15,866 bases of DNA from Methylocystis iwaonis (GCF_027925385.1 NZ_AP027147.1:1-15866), one strand, 5' to 3'; positions 6,614-13,205 are shown, counted from the stretch's first letter. Translations and numbers: made by a program. Notes: a model not told the origin generated them from the letters alone.

Positions 6614-8097
6614 ACTATAAAAGAGATGTTTTGACGGATTACAACTTTCAACTCGACAGGTTCGAGAGGAGCCTTAAGGAGCTTCACTACAATGGCCTAT
6701 ATGACCCCTCTGTTTTGGATTTTGCCGCAAGGGTTGCTTTAAGAGACTTGCCGGAAGGCGGCGTCACTCTCCCCCAGATTGCCGAGATTCTTTCGTCTGA
6801 ATCTGTGGGACCGCCACATGGTTTTGACCTCCTTCAACCTCATCCTCTTCCAGAAATTCCTGCGTTACCGTCCCTCCCCGCCGAAGCCACGGCCCCCGTT
6901 TCCCAGCCCGCACCATCCTTTTTTAGTCGCATTTTTGGGGAGAAGCGCCAGCCAGAAAATCAAGTTTCGGCCCCGGCTGCCGCTATCTTAAAGAGGTTCG
7001 AGGAACTCTCCCGTCGGAGAGAAGAGGTGGCTCAGAACCTTCAACGAAAGCTCCGGGCGGAGGTTGTCGAGTTAGAGCAGATCAGACAGGCTTGTTTGTC
7101 GAAAGACCCAGCAGCGATTCGTCGTCTAATGGAGTTGTCATTTCTGCGACACCCCCTTCCGACTGCATTGAGCATGCCTGCTTCATTTTATTTAGACGTT
7201 CCATCCCGAATTGCGCTTTGCACTATTCAAATACCCGACTTCTCGCACCTTACAATCGTTCGAAAGCGTAGCGATTCGTGGAAAGCAAAGTGGCTTTCTG
7301 TCGGTGCTGCAGAACGTAAGCGCTCGACCGAAGCGATTTTATATTCGCTATGTCTGCGCGCGGCCTACTTGGTAGCGAAATCAGACAGCGGAAACTGGTT
7401 TGACACAGTTGCCGTTAATGCCGAGCAACATTGGCATGATCCCGCGACTGGTGCGCCTCGCGACGGCGCTATCGCTTCCCTACAGGCTCTAAAGAGCGAG
7501 CTTGTCGCCCTGCAGCTCGACCGCATCGACGCAAAGGCCTGCTTCCGGCATTTCAAAGGAATAAGCACCCCATCCACTGACAAAGTCGCGCCTGTGCGAC
7601 CAATTTTCGTATTGGACAAAGACGATGACCGGGTTGTCGGTAACCGCGATGTCGCAGCTCAGATGGAGGAAGAAACAAATCTTGCGGCAATGCCGTGGGA
7701 AGATTTCGAGCAGCTCGTCCGCCAGCTATTCGAGTGGGAATTCGGACGCAATGGAGTCGAAGTAAAGGTGACGAGAGCTTCGAGGGATCGCGGCGTGGAT
7801 GCAATTATGTATGACCCAGACCCGCTTCGCGGGGGTAAATTTGTCCTACAGGCCAAGAGATACACTCGAACCGTTGATGTCGCCGCTGTTCGTGATCTCT
7901 ACGGAACCGTTGTGAACGAAGGGGCAAATCGTGGAATTCTCGTTGCCACCAGCAGCTACGGCCCAGACTCCTACGAATTCGCGAAGAATAAGCCTATTTC
8001 TCTCGTAGACGGCCCAAACTTAATTGCTATGCTCAAGCGACACGGATGCGCATTCCGTATCGACTTGGAGGAGGCGCGGCGACTTAACATGGAATGA
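6610..8097 (+). CDS. Mrr-type restriction endonuclease-like protein (495 aa)
   Basis: The C-terminal third (about 360-475) is an Mrr-family PD-(D/E)xK nuclease domain. It opens with MPWEDFEQLVRQLF, the catalytic Asp is D397 in SRDRGVDAIMYDPDP, the QAK core is at 414-416 (GGKFVLQAKRY), and the conserved VRDLYGTVVNEGANRGILVATSSYG follows as two pieces. Mrr-like enzymes cut foreign or modified DNA and act in defence. Residues 1-100 are an uncharacterised helical segment with a Pro-rich linker (about 78-103); 120-160 is probably a coiled coil; 185-330 is a mixed alpha/beta region also seen, as I recall, in larger members of this family. The gene starts inside the recombinase stop codon (ATGA). 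Codon use is less GC-biased than in the plasmid backbone, suggesting acquisition. Confidence 0.88.
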   Translation: MNYKRDVLTDYNFQLDRFERSLKELHYNGLYDPSVLDFAARVALRDLPEGGVTLPQIAEILSSESVGPPHGFDLLQPHPLPEIPALPSLPAEATAPVSQPAPSFFSRIFGEKRQPENQVSAPAAAILKRFEELSRRREEVAQNLQRKLRAEVVELEQIRQACLSKDPAAIRRLMELSFLRHPLPTALSMPASFYLDVPSRIALCTIQIPDFSHLTIVRKRSDSWKAKWLSVGAAERKRSTEAILYSLCLRAAYLVAKSDSGNWFDTVAVNAEQHWHDPATGAPRDGAIASLQALKSELVALQLDRIDAKACFRHFKGISTPSTDKVAPVRPIFVLDKDDDRVVGNRDVAAQMEEETNLAAMPWEDFEQLVRQLFEWEFGRNGVEVKVTRASRDRGVDAIMYDPDPLRGGKFVLQAKRYTRTVDVAAVRDLYGTVVNEGANRGILVATSSYGPDSYEFAKNKPISLVDGPNLIAMLKRHGCAFRIDLEEARRLNME

Positions 8098-8156
8098 GGA
8101 GTTGCGTCGCTTCACGCAATCGCGAGCGCCAAAAGCGCGAGGTGATCCGTCGCCGC

Positions 8157-9002
8157 CTAGGCCACACTCGCCGCTAAAAAACGATTGCCATTCGGATTGC
8201 GACCAATTTGCAATTCTATGTGGCCGTCAGAGCGGGTTGTGACACAAAATCTTTCACTCCTCGTCTGGTCTTTTCTCTTCGAAACACTCCATCCCTTTGC
8301 ATGGTAGGAGTAACGCCCGGCTGCGTCTGTGTCTTTGACGCTTCCGTCGCTGACTATGCACAAATTCGGCTTGTTATCGAAAATGTCCGCGCAGTAGCCC
8401 GACTCACGCCCATGATGGCTAGCCATAAAGACGTCCATCTCCGAGAGGACCTTTGCGAAATCTGGTTGTTTTAAAAGGGCCTTCCAAGAAGCTGGCTCGT
8501 TATCTCCGGGGATCACAACCGTGATGCCATGGTAAGTGAAAACAACCACGCCGCTGTGATTGTTGATGTTGCTCTGTCCGCAATCGCGTGAAGCGAATTT
8601 TCTAATTGATACGCCGCCAGTGGCTTCTGGATTTCCAACGAGTTCCTCCGGCGCTATGGCACCATTATAGCGGTCGGACATCTCAAAATAAGCATCGAGC
8701 TTTCCTTGGTATGTCGATTGATTTTGCTCGTATACTGTTTTCTTATCCAGCCAATTAGGACGCCATAGCTGCCTAACGGCAAAGCCGTGTTTTTTCAAAA
8801 GCAGCATCTCGTCGATATGATCCCCGTGCGGATGGGTAATGACGAGGCTATCAATTGTTTTAGTCTGGCCCTTTAGCCACCCAAGAGGAGAAAAATCAGC
8901 CGAGCACCCAAGATCAATTACAATTACGTTTCCATCAGGGGTGAACGCATGGATAGCCTGCCCGTGGCCAACATCATGCACCACAATTCTAAGCGTCATC
9001 AT
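8157..9002 (-). CDS. ComEC/Rec2-like metallo-beta-lactamase-fold hydrolase (281 aa)
   Basis: A soluble MBL-fold metallohydrolase. It begins with the typical first strands (LRIVVHDVGHGQAIHAF, NVIVIDLG) and has the metal-binding HxHxDH motif HPHGDH (H57, H59, D61, H62), a GDN at 166-168 (second metal ligand region) and SHHG at 195-198. This order resembles the MBL domain of the competence protein ComEC, but the membrane channel is absent, so the substrate is unknown; nucleic acid or a nucleotide is possible. ATG 9002 or 8999 may be used; GGAG lies three or six bases upstream. It overlaps the stop of the membrane-protein gene before it (ATGA), so the two are coupled. It converges on the Mrr gene across a 59-bp gap. 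Confidence 0.88.
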   Translation of the reverse strand: MMTLRIVVHDVGHGQAIHAFTPDGNVIVIDLGCSADFSPLGWLKGQTKTIDSLVITHPHGDHIDEMLLLKKHGFAVRQLWRPNWLDKKTVYEQNQSTYQGKLDAYFEMSDRYNGAIAPEELVGNPEATGGVSIRKFASRDCGQSNINNHSGVVVFTYHGITVVIPGDNEPASWKALLKQPDFAKVLSEMDVFMASHHGRESGYCADIFDNKPNLCIVSDGSVKDTDAAGRYSYHAKGWSVSKRKDQTRSERFCVTTRSDGHIELQIGRNPNGNRFLAASVA

Positions 9003-9601
9003 TTGCTCCGTGCGTTATGAACGCTGATGTCTGGATGATATTTGCTTTTCGAGGAGAGATAGGCAGCGGAAACGCCGAATACCGCGAGGGCAGCAGCGGC
9101 CATGACTGCGGCAGAAGCCAAAATTAGGGACTCAAAATCGCGAGATTGATCGATCTGAGTGCCGAAAAAGGCTAGCGCTACGAAAATTCCAATCTGTATA
9201 GCTACGAGCCCGTTGGATAGCGTGTGGGCACTGGCCCACTTGAATGCGCCGAACGAGGTATCAAGATACATTTGGTTGTTATCAAAGTCGTCGATCTTCG
9301 CAAGGGAGAACTTACGGATAGCATTCACCTGTCTCGCTGGATAAACAAAATAAAGCCTGACTTGCACGATAATTGCGAATATCAACAATAACGACAAAGC
9401 TGTCATCGCCGAAATAAACGTCACGAAGTGCCAAAATTGTTCATTCGTCTCCGGGTTCCCAATTTTGTAGAAGGCAAGCAGCAGCGACGGAACAGCACTT
9501 GAAAGTGTTGCTGTTAGCTTTGTAAGCGTCTGGTGCTTATCATCATAAAATTTAATCAGATCGAGACACTTCTCGTATTCTACCTTTAAAAATTCGTCCA
9601 T
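8999..9601 (-). CDS. Four-helix membrane protein of unknown function (200 aa)
   Basis: A cytosolic N-terminal helix with coiled-coil character (DEFLKVEYEKCLDLIKFYDD) is followed by four likely transmembrane segments near residues 28-46, 60-86, 128-148 and 157-182, and a short polar C-terminus. The layout recalls small membrane effectors such as SLATT proteins in bacterial conflict systems, but I cannot assign the family. ATG 9601 is preferred (AGG nine bases upstream); the frame extends to TTG 9610. It is the first gene of a two-gene operon with the MBL hydrolase. Base composition is AT-richer than in the backbone. Confidence 0.75.
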   Translation of the reverse strand: MDEFLKVEYEKCLDLIKFYDDKHQTLTKLTATLSSAVPSLLLAFYKIGNPETNEQFWHFVTFISAMTALSLLLIFAIIVQVRLYFVYPARQVNAIRKFSLAKIDDFDNNQMYLDTSFGAFKWASAHTLSNGLVAIQIGIFVALAFFGTQIDQSRDFESLILASAAVMAAAALAVFGVSAAYLSSKSKYHPDISVHNARSK

Positions 9602-9641
9602 GAGCGCCAACCTAGCCGTTCACTTTTGAGCGGAGGTGGTG

Positions 9642-9671
9642 TTCAAGGTGGAGTTTTTCAAGGGCTTATAT
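9642..9671 (+). promoter_or_regulatory. Possible promoter reading toward the replication gene
   Basis: TTCAAG (9642-9647), 18 bp, TTATAT (9666-9671), with TTCAAGG repeated at 9657-9663. If used, it would give a leader of nearly 500 nt before the gene at 10153. Weak support. Confidence 0.2.
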
Positions 9672-9962
9672 GCAAGCAACTTTGGCCATGACTTATCCAT
9701 GACGGCTAGGTTTTCGGGCGTCCCTGCGCGCGAACGCGCGGTCGGGCTGTCGTGAACCGAACCCGCTTTGCGGTTTCGGCCCTGCGGGCTTCCATCCCTG
9801 ACGCATGAGCGGCACGGCAGTAAAGAGTCCCAACGCCTGTAAATACGGGCGCTTTCGCAAGACTCTCGACGAATCAGGAAAATCTAGGCAGGCTCGGCCA
9901 ATGCGCGAGTGATTTGCGCCCGCGCAGCCCTGCACTTTTTTCGGAGAAGCAGAGCCCAGAAA

Positions 9963-10061
9963 CAGAAAACCCGCCACGAGGGCGGGCTTCATATCCGGCG
10001 CAGGCCGGGAAATTCAGTGTCTGGACAACACGAATTTCCCCCACCTTCGCCCCCAAGTCAA
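9963..10061 (-). ncRNA. Candidate antisense (counter-transcribed) RNA controlling replication
   Basis: On the minus strand TTGACT (10061-10056), 17 bp and GAAATT (10038-10033, a poor -10) could start an RNA near 10026. It would contain a CCGGC/GCCGG hairpin and end at an intrinsic terminator (GCCCGCC, loop, GGCGGG, TTTT; 9987-9966). No gene uses that terminator. A short, terminated RNA antisense to a rep leader is the usual layout of plasmid copy-number control. The inference rests on layout only. Confidence 0.4.
9966..9987 (-). terminator. Intrinsic terminator on the minus strand
   Basis: Minus strand: CCCGCC, loop CTCGT, GGCGGG, TTTTCTG. A 6-bp GC stem followed by four T. There is no minus-strand protein gene between here and the rep start, so it probably ends a short RNA. 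Confidence 0.7.
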
Positions 10062-10140
10062 GCGGAAACCCCGTTTCCGCTAACGGGGGCGTTTGCGCCG
10101 ATTTTAAGCCGCTTTCCGGGGCGGGTTGAGCGATCAACCC
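10007..10140 (+). promoter_or_regulatory. Structured leader of the replication gene with mutually exclusive hairpins
   Basis: Four stem-loops in order. First, GGGAAATTC (10007-10015) pairs with GAATTTCCC (10032-10040), with an inner GTGT/ACAC. Second, GCGGAAAC (10062-10069) pairs with GTTTCCGC (10073-10080). Third, CCCCGTT (10069-10075) pairs with AACGGGG (10082-10088) and excludes the second. Fourth, GGGTTGA (10123-10129) pairs with TCAACCC (10134-10140) around a GCGA tetraloop, immediately before the AAGGAG ribosome binding site. This suggests attenuation or antisense control of rep translation. Confidence 0.55.
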
Positions 10141-10152
10141 GAAGGAGAAGCC

Positions 10153-10944
10153 ATGTCTTTTGAGGAGATTTCAGCGAATCAAGGTGCGTTGTTCGATGCG
10201 TTTCCAGCTATCGAGTCCCCTGCCCCGCGCGTTCGATCCTCGCGCAGCGCCAACCGCGCGGCCGCGTGGGAGCGCGATCTTGCGCAAAGCGCGTCCTATC
10301 TCATGGGCCAATGCCGCAGCGAGGACGAACGCGAATTCGTCTCTCGCCTCTACGATGAGGCATCTGAACGCGGCCCGGATTTCATCAACTACCGCAGCAA
10401 CAGCGCCTTCCGCGCCGCGCCGAAACTCGGCATCGACCGCAACGCCTATGCGCGCATCCTGAACGCGCTCGAAGCGATCGAGCGCGGCACCTATCGCCAT
10501 TCCCGCGAGAAGGGGAAGCAGGGCATCCCGCGCACCGTGGCGCGGGTGTTGAAGGCATTGCTCAACCTGGCTCTGCAATATGGCGAGGTGCGCCCCTCAC
10601 TCGAAGGCCTCGGAAAGCTGGCCTGTGTTTGCAAGCAGACCGTGGTCAACTGTCTCAAGGTCTTGCAGCTTTATGGCTTCGTCGTCGTGCATCGGCGCAT
10701 CAAGCGCATTTGCACGCCGCTCGGCTTCAAGGTCGTGCAGGATTGTAACGCCTATACCATCCAAGAGCCGCAGGGGTTGGGCGCAATGGCCGTGCGTCTC
10801 TATCGGCAGGCATCCGAGTCTAGAAAATCGTCACCATCATCTAAGGATTCTTCATTCGATAAGACCAAGGGGCGAAATTCGGTTCACCAGAGCCCGATAC
10901 GGGGCGCGTGGGGAGATTTGCAGGAGGCGTGGGAGGCTTTCTAG
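10153..10944 (+). CDS. Winged-helix replication-initiator-type protein (263 aa)
   Basis: ATG 10153 follows AAGGAG with five bases of spacing; the frame extends to 10126 across a hairpin, without support. An N-terminal region of about 60 residues precedes a helical block. Residues about 130-215 form a helix-turn-helix with a wing (LEGLGKLACVCKQTVVNCLK, GFVVVHRRIKRI, then DCNAYTI), the pattern of HTH replication proteins on alphaproteobacterial plasmids, whose wing typically ends in a NAYxF/I motif. The C-terminus is Ser-rich and ends in GAWGDLQEAWEAF. Its place behind a structured leader, and next to partition genes, supports a replication role, but a transcriptional regulator is not excluded. 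Confidence 0.6.
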   Translation: MSFEEISANQGALFDAFPAIESPAPRVRSSRSANRAAAWERDLAQSASYLMGQCRSEDEREFVSRLYDEASERGPDFINYRSNSAFRAAPKLGIDRNAYARILNALEAIERGTYRHSREKGKQGIPRTVARVLKALLNLALQYGEVRPSLEGLGKLACVCKQTVVNCLKVLQLYGFVVVHRRIKRICTPLGFKVVQDCNAYTIQEPQGLGAMAVRLYRQASESRKSSPSSKDSSFDKTKGRNSVHQSPIRGAWGDLQEAWEAF

Positions 10945-11045
10945 CTCCCTGCCCTACCCCCTCTCACCGGCCAATACAGGCGATTTGCGGCCCCTTCCCC
11001 GAGGGGATCGGCGGAGCCATGCCCTCCCGTTCCCGACCGAGAGAG

Positions 11046-11141
11046 TGCCACACGGCGCGGCTAGTGCGTTCAAGGCCGCTACGCGCCGCCTTCGGCGGTT
11101 GCCGCAAGCGGCAAGCCTTGAGCGCGCCGCTTTGTGTGGCA
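11046..11141. repeat. Branched inverted-repeat structure A (96 bp)
   Basis: Outer arms TGCCACAC (11046-11053) and GTGTGGCA (11134-11141), then GGCGCG (11054-11059) with CGCGCC (11123-11128), then TCAAGGC (about 11070) with GCCTTGA (about 11115-11121). Inside are two adjacent hairpins, CCGCC-TTC-GGCGG (11086-11098) and TTGCCGC-AA-GCGGCAA (11099-11114). The nesting is too regular for chance. It could be a structured RNA, a single-strand origin, or a terminator. Confidence 0.6.
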
Positions 11142-11163
11142 ACTGGAAATTGTCGGGACGGAG

Positions 11164-11231
11164 GGCGTCAGTTTGCCCGCCTTGCGGCGGTTTCGACGGC
11201 CTGCGGCGCGTCGAACAGAGGGCAAGACGCC
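11164..11231. repeat. Branched inverted-repeat structure B (68 bp)
   Basis: GGCGTC (11164-11169) pairs with GACGCC (11226-11231) and, after a 3-nt bulge, TTGCCC (11173-11178) pairs with GGGCAA (11220-11225). An inner hairpin TTCGACG (11192-11198) with CGTCGAA (11209-11215) lies inside. Same style as structure A, 22 bp further on. Confidence 0.55.
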
Positions 11232-11281
11232 ATTATAATTGCATAATGGTATCGTGGCCTAATGGTATAGTTGGGTGCCTC

Positions 11282-11545
11282 TCACTTCGGCTCGGGGTGT
11301 TGCAAGGCTTTCTCCAAAGCCAAGCGGATGAACCGCTGATACGGCATCTTTTCCTTTTCGGCCTGCTTGCGGACTGCCGTAAGCAGATCGTCGGGCAGAC
11401 GGAGATTGACCGACTTGTCCTTGCGCTTCAATTCGAAGCGAACAGGGACGAGAGTCGACAGGTCGAATTCCGTCAGGTCGGCTTCGGCGACAAAAGCTTC
11501 AGCTTCAGCGTCACTTTTTAGCGTGGGGAGCGGTTTCTTTTTCAT
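11282..11545 (-). CDS. CopG-type antitoxin partner of BrnT (87 aa)
   Basis: The C-terminal half is a ribbon-helix-helix DNA-binding domain (KSVNLRLPDDLLTAVRKQA, then MPYQRFIRLALEKAL). The N-terminal half has LPTLKSDAEAEAFV and an acidic linker, as in CopG-family antitoxins of type II toxin-antitoxin systems. It should neutralise the toxin encoded immediately upstream and repress the shared promoter. The start at 11545 has a strong AAGGAGG nine bases upstream, and the gene overlaps the toxin gene by 35 bases, with the toxin first as in brnTA operons. Confidence 0.85.
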   Translation of the reverse strand: MKKKPLPTLKSDAEAEAFVAEADLTEFDLSTLVPVRFELKRKDKSVNLRLPDDLLTAVRKQAEKEKMPYQRFIRLALEKALQHPEPK

Positions 11546-11819
11546 AGTGCGCGACCTCCTTCTTGTGCATGTAGCGGGCGCTTATCGGCCTCAAAAACGT
11601 CTCGCCGTCCTTCTGGCGTAGCGTGAAGACCACGAAGAGCTTGCGGCCTTGCCCGGTTGTGCCGAAGCCTATGAACCGCTCTTCCCGCTCCGAATGCGCG
11701 GGGTCCGGGCCGATCATGACAGTCCCGAAAAACAGGCTTTCGATTTCGTGGATCGAAACGCCGTGCTTCTGGCACTTCTCCCGGTTGCCCTTGTCCCAAT
11801 CGAACCCCGAAAATTCCAT
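11511..11819 (-). CDS. brnT: BrnT-family toxin (102 aa)
   Basis: A DUF497/BrnT-type ribonuclease toxin with RelE-like fold. The signature opens with FDWDKGNREKCQKHGVSIHE and is followed by a strand pair carrying HSEREERFIGFG, then RKLFVVFTLR and the C-terminal LRPISARYMHKKEVAHYE, where ISAR is the family's conserved block. Size is normal (about 90-105 aa). ATG 11819 has GAGG four bases upstream. It would degrade RNA when the antitoxin is lost, stabilising the plasmid. A near-perfect palindrome at 11839-11854 upstream is a likely operator. Confidence 0.9.
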   Translation of the reverse strand: MEFSGFDWDKGNREKCQKHGVSIHEIESLFFGTVMIGPDPAHSEREERFIGFGTTGQGRKLFVVFTLRQKDGETFLRPISARYMHKKEVAHYEKETAPHAKK

Positions 11820-12112
11820 GCGGCCTCAGTTCAATAAAATAGGCAAATGCCTATACAAATGCCACCATAAACGAAGCCCTGCCGCCGGTCACGCAAAAGC
11901 GACGCAATATTATTGCAAAGGTGAAGGTGATGCGAAAGCTTTGCAATGGTATAATGGTATCCTTGTATCATGGCGCGCGGCGGCAGGGCTTTTTCCGGCC
12001 CCCGCCTTGAAATCAGGGGAAATCTTAATCTTGTCTTAATGGTATCCGATTAAGCCATGATACAATGATGCCCTGATGCAACGATACCATTATACCATTA
12101 CAATGGTGCGCC
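11820..12112. promoter_or_regulatory. Divergent control region between brnT and parA
   Basis: It contains the brnT operator, a GCAATATTATTGC palindrome (11904-11916), and two clusters of TAATGGTAT-type repeats (11944-11960; 12037-12100) ending just before the parA start. Both promoters must lie here. No gene is seen inside it. Confidence 0.6.
11839..11854. promoter_or_regulatory. Palindromic operator upstream of brnT
   Basis: ATAGGCA-AA-TGCCTAT, 7-bp arms, 20 bp upstream of the brnT start in a locally AT-rich promoter-like stretch. AAATGCC recurs at 11857-11863. Autorepression by toxin-antitoxin complexes usually uses such a site. Confidence 0.5.
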
Positions 12113-12763
12113 ATGATGCAAGTGATCTCCTTCGTCACCCAGAAAGGCGGCAGCGGTAAAAGCACAACCGCCGCATCCGTCGCCGTGGCCGCCTTCGAGG
12201 AAGGCCGCCGCGTGTTCATGCTTGAACTCGACAAGCAGGGGACATTGACCGACTGGACCGAAAGCCGGGCCGCCGAAGAAGGCCCGGAGTTCGAGCGCAT
12301 CGACTCGACGATGCTTGAGAAAGCCATCTCGACCTTGAAAGAGGCAGGCTATCAGTTGGTAGTCATCGACACGCCGGGCGCGGATAACCCCCACATCAAC
12401 GCCGTGATGCGCGTTTCGGATTTTTGCCTCATCCCGTGCCGTCCGACCGCGACCGACCTCAAGGGCTGCTTGCCGACCGTGCAAAGCCTTATCCGGCTCG
12501 ACAAGCCGTTTGCCTTCGTTCTCACCCAATGCCCGCCCCGGTCGGGGCGGGTTGACGAGGCAAGGGCAGGGCTCGCCGCTCTAGGCCTTATTGCCGAGCC
12601 GCCGATTGTCAGCCGCGCCGATCATCAAGACGCTATGGCCGCAGGCATGGGCGTTACCGAATTCAACGCGACGGGAGCCGCCGCCTTCGAAATCCGCCAA
12701 CTCTGGAATTGGATTGACCATAAGCTACAGCCCAAGGTGAAAAAGAATGTCAAAGCCGCGTAG
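12113..12763 (+). CDS. parA: ParA-family partition ATPase (216 aa)
   Basis: A small ParA/ParF-type ATPase without an N-terminal helix-turn-helix. It has the deviant Walker A KGGSGKST (residues 11-18) after VISFVTQ, a switch/Walker B VVIDTPGA near 83-90, and LIPCRPTATDL and MGVTEFNATGAAAFEI blocks typical of the family. It would form nucleoid-bound gradients that move plasmid copies apart. ATG 12113 has no Shine-Dalgarno sequence and is preceded directly by the repeat block, so translation may be leaderless or repressed through those sites. The RHH gene follows with a 17-base overlap. Confidence 0.93.
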   Translation: MMQVISFVTQKGGSGKSTTAASVAVAAFEEGRRVFMLELDKQGTLTDWTESRAAEEGPEFERIDSTMLEKAISTLKEAGYQLVVIDTPGADNPHINAVMRVSDFCLIPCRPTATDLKGCLPTVQSLIRLDKPFAFVLTQCPPRSGRVDEARAGLAALGLIAEPPIVSRADHQDAMAAGMGVTEFNATGAAAFEIRQLWNWIDHKLQPKVKKNVKAA

Positions 12764-13052
12764 GACCGTTTTGTCGGGGATCGTCACGCCGCTGGTCCGC
12801 GAAGCCGAGCACATCGAGATTCCGCAAGTCGTGAATGCCGAAACCGCGCCGCCTTCACCCCGTCGCCGCAGCGCGACGAAGGAGGCGACCATTCAGCAGA
12901 CGGTCTATTTGCCGCCCGCCGTTCACGACCAGCTGCGCGAGCTCGCCTTTTCTGAACGGGTGAAGATGCACGCCCTCATCATGGAAGGGCTGGACGCGGT
13001 GTTTCGCGCGCGCGGCCTCAAGTCGATTGAGGAGCTGACCCCTAAAAGCTGA
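12747..13052 (+). CDS. RHH partition partner (ParB/ParG-like, 101 aa)
   Basis: A flexible basic N-terminal half (PSPRRRSATKEA) precedes a ribbon-helix-helix domain (IQQTVYLPPAVHDQLRELAF, then MHALIMEGLDAVFRARGL). In type Ib partition systems the small RHH protein binds centromere repeats and stimulates ParA ATPase with its unstructured N-terminus; this layout matches. ATG 12747 has AAGGTG seven bases upstream and overlaps parA, so the two are coupled. The TAATGGTAT repeats around it are the likely targets. Confidence 0.8.
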   Translation: MSKPRRTVLSGIVTPLVREAEHIEIPQVVNAETAPPSPRRRSATKEATIQQTVYLPPAVHDQLRELAFSERVKMHALIMEGLDAVFRARGLKSIEELTPKS

Positions 13053-13087
13053 TACCCTTGTAATGGTATCCTTGCGTAAGGGCATAA

Positions 13088-13171
13088 ATGAAAGGGCTGG
13101 ACAGACGCGCCGCCAGCCCCATCACCTTGACGGTCATCGCCGTCCCCGGCTGCACCGTGAGGAAAGGCTAG
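13088..13171 (+). CDS. Tiny ORF (27 aa) with good ribosome binding site
   Basis: ATG 13088 follows TAAGGG at five to six bases. The product begins MKGLDRRAASPITLTVIAVPG: a basic head and a short hydrophobic stretch that might touch the membrane. It stops at 13171, 35 bases before the next gene. It may be a leader peptide or a small protein; no family is known to me. Confidence 0.3.
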   Translation: MKGLDRRAASPITLTVIAVPGCTVRKG

Positions 13172-13205
13172 CGCCGCTTTGATTCCGAGTAAACAGGAAA
13201 CCAAA

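Larger units (their letters stand above)
9602..10152. other. 551-bp non-coding region upstream of the replication gene
   Basis: No convincing gene. It holds CGCGCG-AA-CGCGCG at about 9728-9741, an imperfect hairpin CGAACCCGC/GCGGTTTCG at about 9759-9779, and from 9966 onward a dense run of hairpins described separately. A DnaA-box-like TTATCCATG lies near 9690. It may carry replication-control functions; short frames here lack start sites and coding bias. Confidence 0.5.
10945..11281. other. 337-bp convergent gap with two large branched inverted-repeat structures
   Basis: No credible gene. It contains two complex inverted-repeat structures (11046-11141 and 11164-11231) and then a block of TAATGGTAT repeats (11244-11268). 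It separates rep (plus) from the antitoxin gene (minus). Confidence 0.6.
11244..13069. repeat. Dispersed TAATGGTAT iterons (probable partition site/operator)
   Basis: Exact TAATGGTAT on the plus strand at 11244, 11260, 11952, 12037 and 13061; CAATGGTAT at 11944; inverted ATACCATTA at 12084 and 12092. Further degenerate copies surround them, for example ATGATACAATGATGC at about 12057-12071. They cluster upstream of parA, on both sides of the BrnT pair and just after the RHH gene, and are absent elsewhere in the window. This is the expected pattern for binding sites of the RHH partner of ParA (compare the WATCACW heptads of the omega repressor). Confidence 0.75.

Noticed and set aside
8098..8156. 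Terminator between the convergent Mrr and MBL genes
   Set aside because: Only a 4-bp GCGC stem with a CAAAA loop is visible and no T-run follows on either strand.
10908..11246. 112-codon plus-strand frame in the convergent gap
   Set aside because: It covers both branched inverted-repeat structures, has no binding site, and its amino acid sequence is low in normal hydrophobic pattern.
10580..11521. Plus-strand frame of 313 codons running from rep through the structured gap into the antitoxin gene
   Set aside because: It overlaps the 3' part of rep out of frame, crosses the inverted-repeat structures, and is antisense to the antitoxin; no binding site and an Arg/Ser-rich shadow composition.
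11591..11600. CTCAAAAACG inside brnT as a second Hin-like half-site
   Set aside because: Only one half of the palindrome matches and it lies in a conserved coding region, so a chance match is likely.
11244..13069. TAATGGTAT repeats as a CRISPR array
   Set aside because: The repeats are only 9 bp, irregularly spaced, in both orientations, and no cas genes are present.
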